A DNA stretch of 5,597 nucleotides from Candidatus Nanosyncoccus nanoralicus (GTDB taxonomy: Bacteria > Patescibacteriota > Saccharimonadia > Saccharimonadales > Saccharimonadaceae). Of the stretch, positions 3,986-5,597 are shown one piece after another. Each line of letters starts with the position of its first letter. Position 1 is the stretch's first letter. The notes beneath the pieces are model-generated. The model was not told the DNA's origin, did no database searches, and saw only the letters and a list, made by a program, of their open reading frames with translations. Position numbers and translations under genes: made by a program. The DNA is taken from contig NZ_PRLL01000021.1 in NCBI RefSeq assembly GCF_004138405.1, forward strand, positions 5,174 to 10,770, given 5' to 3'.

Positions 3986-5597
3986 TTATATCACCCTTGA
4001 TATTTCATCTAATGTAGTTTCACCACGTAAGCAAGCCAAAATACCTTTTTGCTCAAGCGTAATGAGACCAGCTTTTCTAGCAGTTTTCTCGATAGCATCA
4101 GTATTAATATCTTCAACGTCACCACGGATATATTTCTGCACTTCCTCAGAAACAGTGAGCTGTTCCATAATCACCTTACGACCTTTATAGCCGAATGGAT
4201 CATCAAGCCCAGACGGAACAGCTTCAAAGAGAGTAAAGTTATTCGGATCAAGGTTAAACCCAAGTTGGTCATAAATTACCTCTTCAGGAAGACCTTCAAG
4301 CTTTGAAAGAACGAATTGACGGGTGGTCTCATCTGGAGTAAATTCACGTTTATTTTCTGAAAGACTACGCACAAGACGCTGAGCCATCACCATGCGAATG
4401 GAGCTGGAAAAAATTGGGTTGGTACCAATCAGGTCGATCATACGAGAGAAGGCAGCAGCGGTGGAGTTGGCGTGGAAGGAACTTAGGACAAGGTGACCGG
4501 TAATAGAGGCCTGAATTGCAGTCTTGGCAGTATCGCCATCACGAATCTCACCAACCATCACAACATCAGGGTCGAGACGAAGAATGGAGCGCAGACCGTC
4601 GGCAAAAGAGCCGCCCTCCGTAGTGTTGACGGGGATTTGAGAAATGCCAGAAATGCCATATTCGATTGGATCCTCGAGAGTAATAATCTTACGATCGGTG
4701 GTATTAAGAGCATTAATCATGGAATAGAGAGTAGTAGACTTACCAGAACCAGTCGGACCGACCATGAGAACGAGGCCGCGAGGATGCGAAATCACTTCGT
4801 TAATTTCAGAAAGCTCGTGATCAGAGAGACCGAGAAGATTAAGATTGAGGAGCGATTCATCGAAGTTAAAGAGACGCATAACAGCATCCTGGCCATACAT
4901 GGTCGGAACAGTTTCGACACGGATATTCAAGAGATGAGAGGAGCCGTCACGAAAAATATCTTTTTGCATGTGACCAGACTGCGGAGTCTTGGCGGCGGAA
5001 GAAATACCAGCGCGAGAACCAAGCTCACCCATGAAAACGCGATAGCGATCACGCTCAAGATTGGCGACTGGATGCAAAATACCATCAACGCGCATACGAA
5101 TACGAATGGATTCGCGTAGATTTTCAATATGAATATCGGAGGCGCCAAGCTTGTCTGCCTGATCTAGAAGGAAGTCAAAGACTTTATCGGTACCGACGGA
5201 GTTAAGGGTTTGAGAGACCGAAGCAAGAGTTTCGGAATCACCATCGCTGGCAATTCGGATGTCATCATAATGAACCTGCCTTGGCGGATCATAGCGGAGC
5301 ATGAGAACTTGATAAGCGCTGTTTGAAATAAGGAAAAAGTCGATTCCATCACCATTTATATTAAACTTCTCGCTAAATTCCTTGATAGTGCTGCGGGGAG
5401 TTTGACTAGTGACCATAAATTGATAAGGGAGGCCGTTACCACCTTTTTGGAGAGGAAGGATGTAGTCGCTATGCATTCTTTGGATATCGATGATGCCAAA
5501 AAGTAGCGGCAGAGTTTCCTCGATGGGGCGGGTGTCAAGATAAGGGAGGCCGAGGGTCATGGCGCGCGAAGAGGCGGCCTGCTCTTCGTTTGACCGA
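3986..5597 (-). CDS. pilB: PilB/GspE-family type IV pilus or type II secretion assembly ATPase (N-terminus outside window)
   Basis: This family forms a hexameric cytoplasmic ATPase that drives pilin or pseudopilin assembly at the inner face of the membrane. Counting from the in-frame Met at 5560, SDIHIE is at 141-146 (second N-terminal domain), Walker A GPTGSGKST at 268-276, the Asp box TLEDPIEY at 294-301, Walker B with LDPDVVMVGEIRD at 329-341, and the His box TGHLVLSSFHAN at 354-365. AQRLVRSL (393-400) and FGYKGRKVIMEQL (456-468) mark the C-terminal part. The four cysteines that normally bind zinc between these blocks are absent; the only Cys in the visible protein is at 510. The frame stays open from 5560 to the edge, with at least 12 more codons and no Shine-Dalgarno before that Met, and the first residues (GLPYLDTRPIEET) look internal to an N-terminal domain. 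The true start is therefore probably beyond the window. The membrane protein follows after 14 bp. Confidence 0.95.
   Translation of the reverse strand, partial: RSNEEQAASSRAMTLGLPYLDTRPIEETLPLLFGIIDIQRMHSDYILPLQKGGNGLPYQFMVTSQTPRSTIKEFSEKFNINGDGIDFFLISNSAYQVLMLRYDPPRQVHYDDIRIASDGDSETLASVSQTLNSVGTDKVFDFLLDQADKLGASDIHIENLRESIRIRMRVDGILHPVANLERDRYRVFMGELGSRAGISSAAKTPQSGHMQKDIFRDGSSHLLNIRVETVPTMYGQDAVMRLFNFDESLLNLNLLGLSDHELSEINEVISHPRGLVLMVGPTGSGKSTTLYSMINALNTTDRKIITLEDPIEYGISGISQIPVNTTEGGSFADGLRSILRLDPDVVMVGEIRDGDTAKTAIQASITGHLVLSSFHANSTAAAFSRMIDLIGTNPIFSSSIRMVMAQRLVRSLSENKREFTPDETTRQFVLSKLEGLPEEVIYDQLGFNLDPNNFTLFEAVPSGLDDPFGYKGRKVIMEQLTVSEEVQKYIRGDVEDINTDAIEKTARKAGLITLEQKGILACLRGETTLDEISRVI

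Noticed and set aside
4493..5119. A 208-codon open frame on the plus strand inside the ATPase gene
   Set aside because: It lies wholly antisense to well-supported PilB/GspE coding sequence including Walker A and Walker B, and its peptide shows no recognisable motif. Long antisense frames are expected opposite such genes.

Overview
The window looks like ordinary chromosome from a small, moderately AT-rich bacterial genome. I suggest a member of the Patescibacteria (Candidate Phyla Radiation), possibly Saccharibacteria-like. This rests on gene content and protein form only: a shortened YchF, an RNase HII fused to a YraN-type nuclease domain, an L19 with an added A/E-rich tail, and a PilB/GspE-type ATPase without zinc-binding cysteines beside an unrecognised single-pass membrane protein. 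No marker gene settles the phylum. All complete genes stay open at full length with standard stops (TAA or TAG), so there is no sign of TGA recoding.

Layout, left to right. At 1-136 (minus) is the N-terminal 45 codons of a Fic/DOC-family protein, cut by the left edge. Just upstream of it, at 156-239 (minus), is a possible 27-codon ORF with a good Shine-Dalgarno. Divergent from these, ychF (347-1348, plus) starts at TTG behind an extended -10 promoter and an AGAGGT Shine-Dalgarno. It is followed by the rnhB-yraN fusion (1393-2415, plus), which has its own extended -10 promoter placed so that its mRNA would be leaderless. A perfect 12-bp hairpin at 2463-2490 sits between this gene and the convergent rplS (2504-2956, minus) and probably terminates both. 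Upstream of rplS on the minus strand is a two-gene unit: a PilB/GspE-type ATPase (3986 to beyond the right edge) and then, 14 bp downstream, a 312-residue single-pass membrane protein of unknown function (3033-3971).

How the genes fit together. ychF and rplS concern the ribosome and translation, and RnhB-YraN concerns RNA-DNA hybrid removal and probably DNA processing. The ATPase powers assembly of a type IV pilus or related secretion machine, and the membrane protein may be connected to it by operon position. The Fic protein would be an AMP-transferase-type modifier, a family often found as toxins or effectors.

The most interesting signals are not new gene families. They are two promoters built alike, 6 nt before an ATG with no Shine-Dalgarno (fic and rnhB), the small ORF in front of fic, the large deletion in the YchF coiled coil, the two-enzyme fusion, and the cation-free repetitive N-terminus of the membrane protein. 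I saw no CRISPR array, tRNA, rRNA, insertion sequence or clearly new multigene system.
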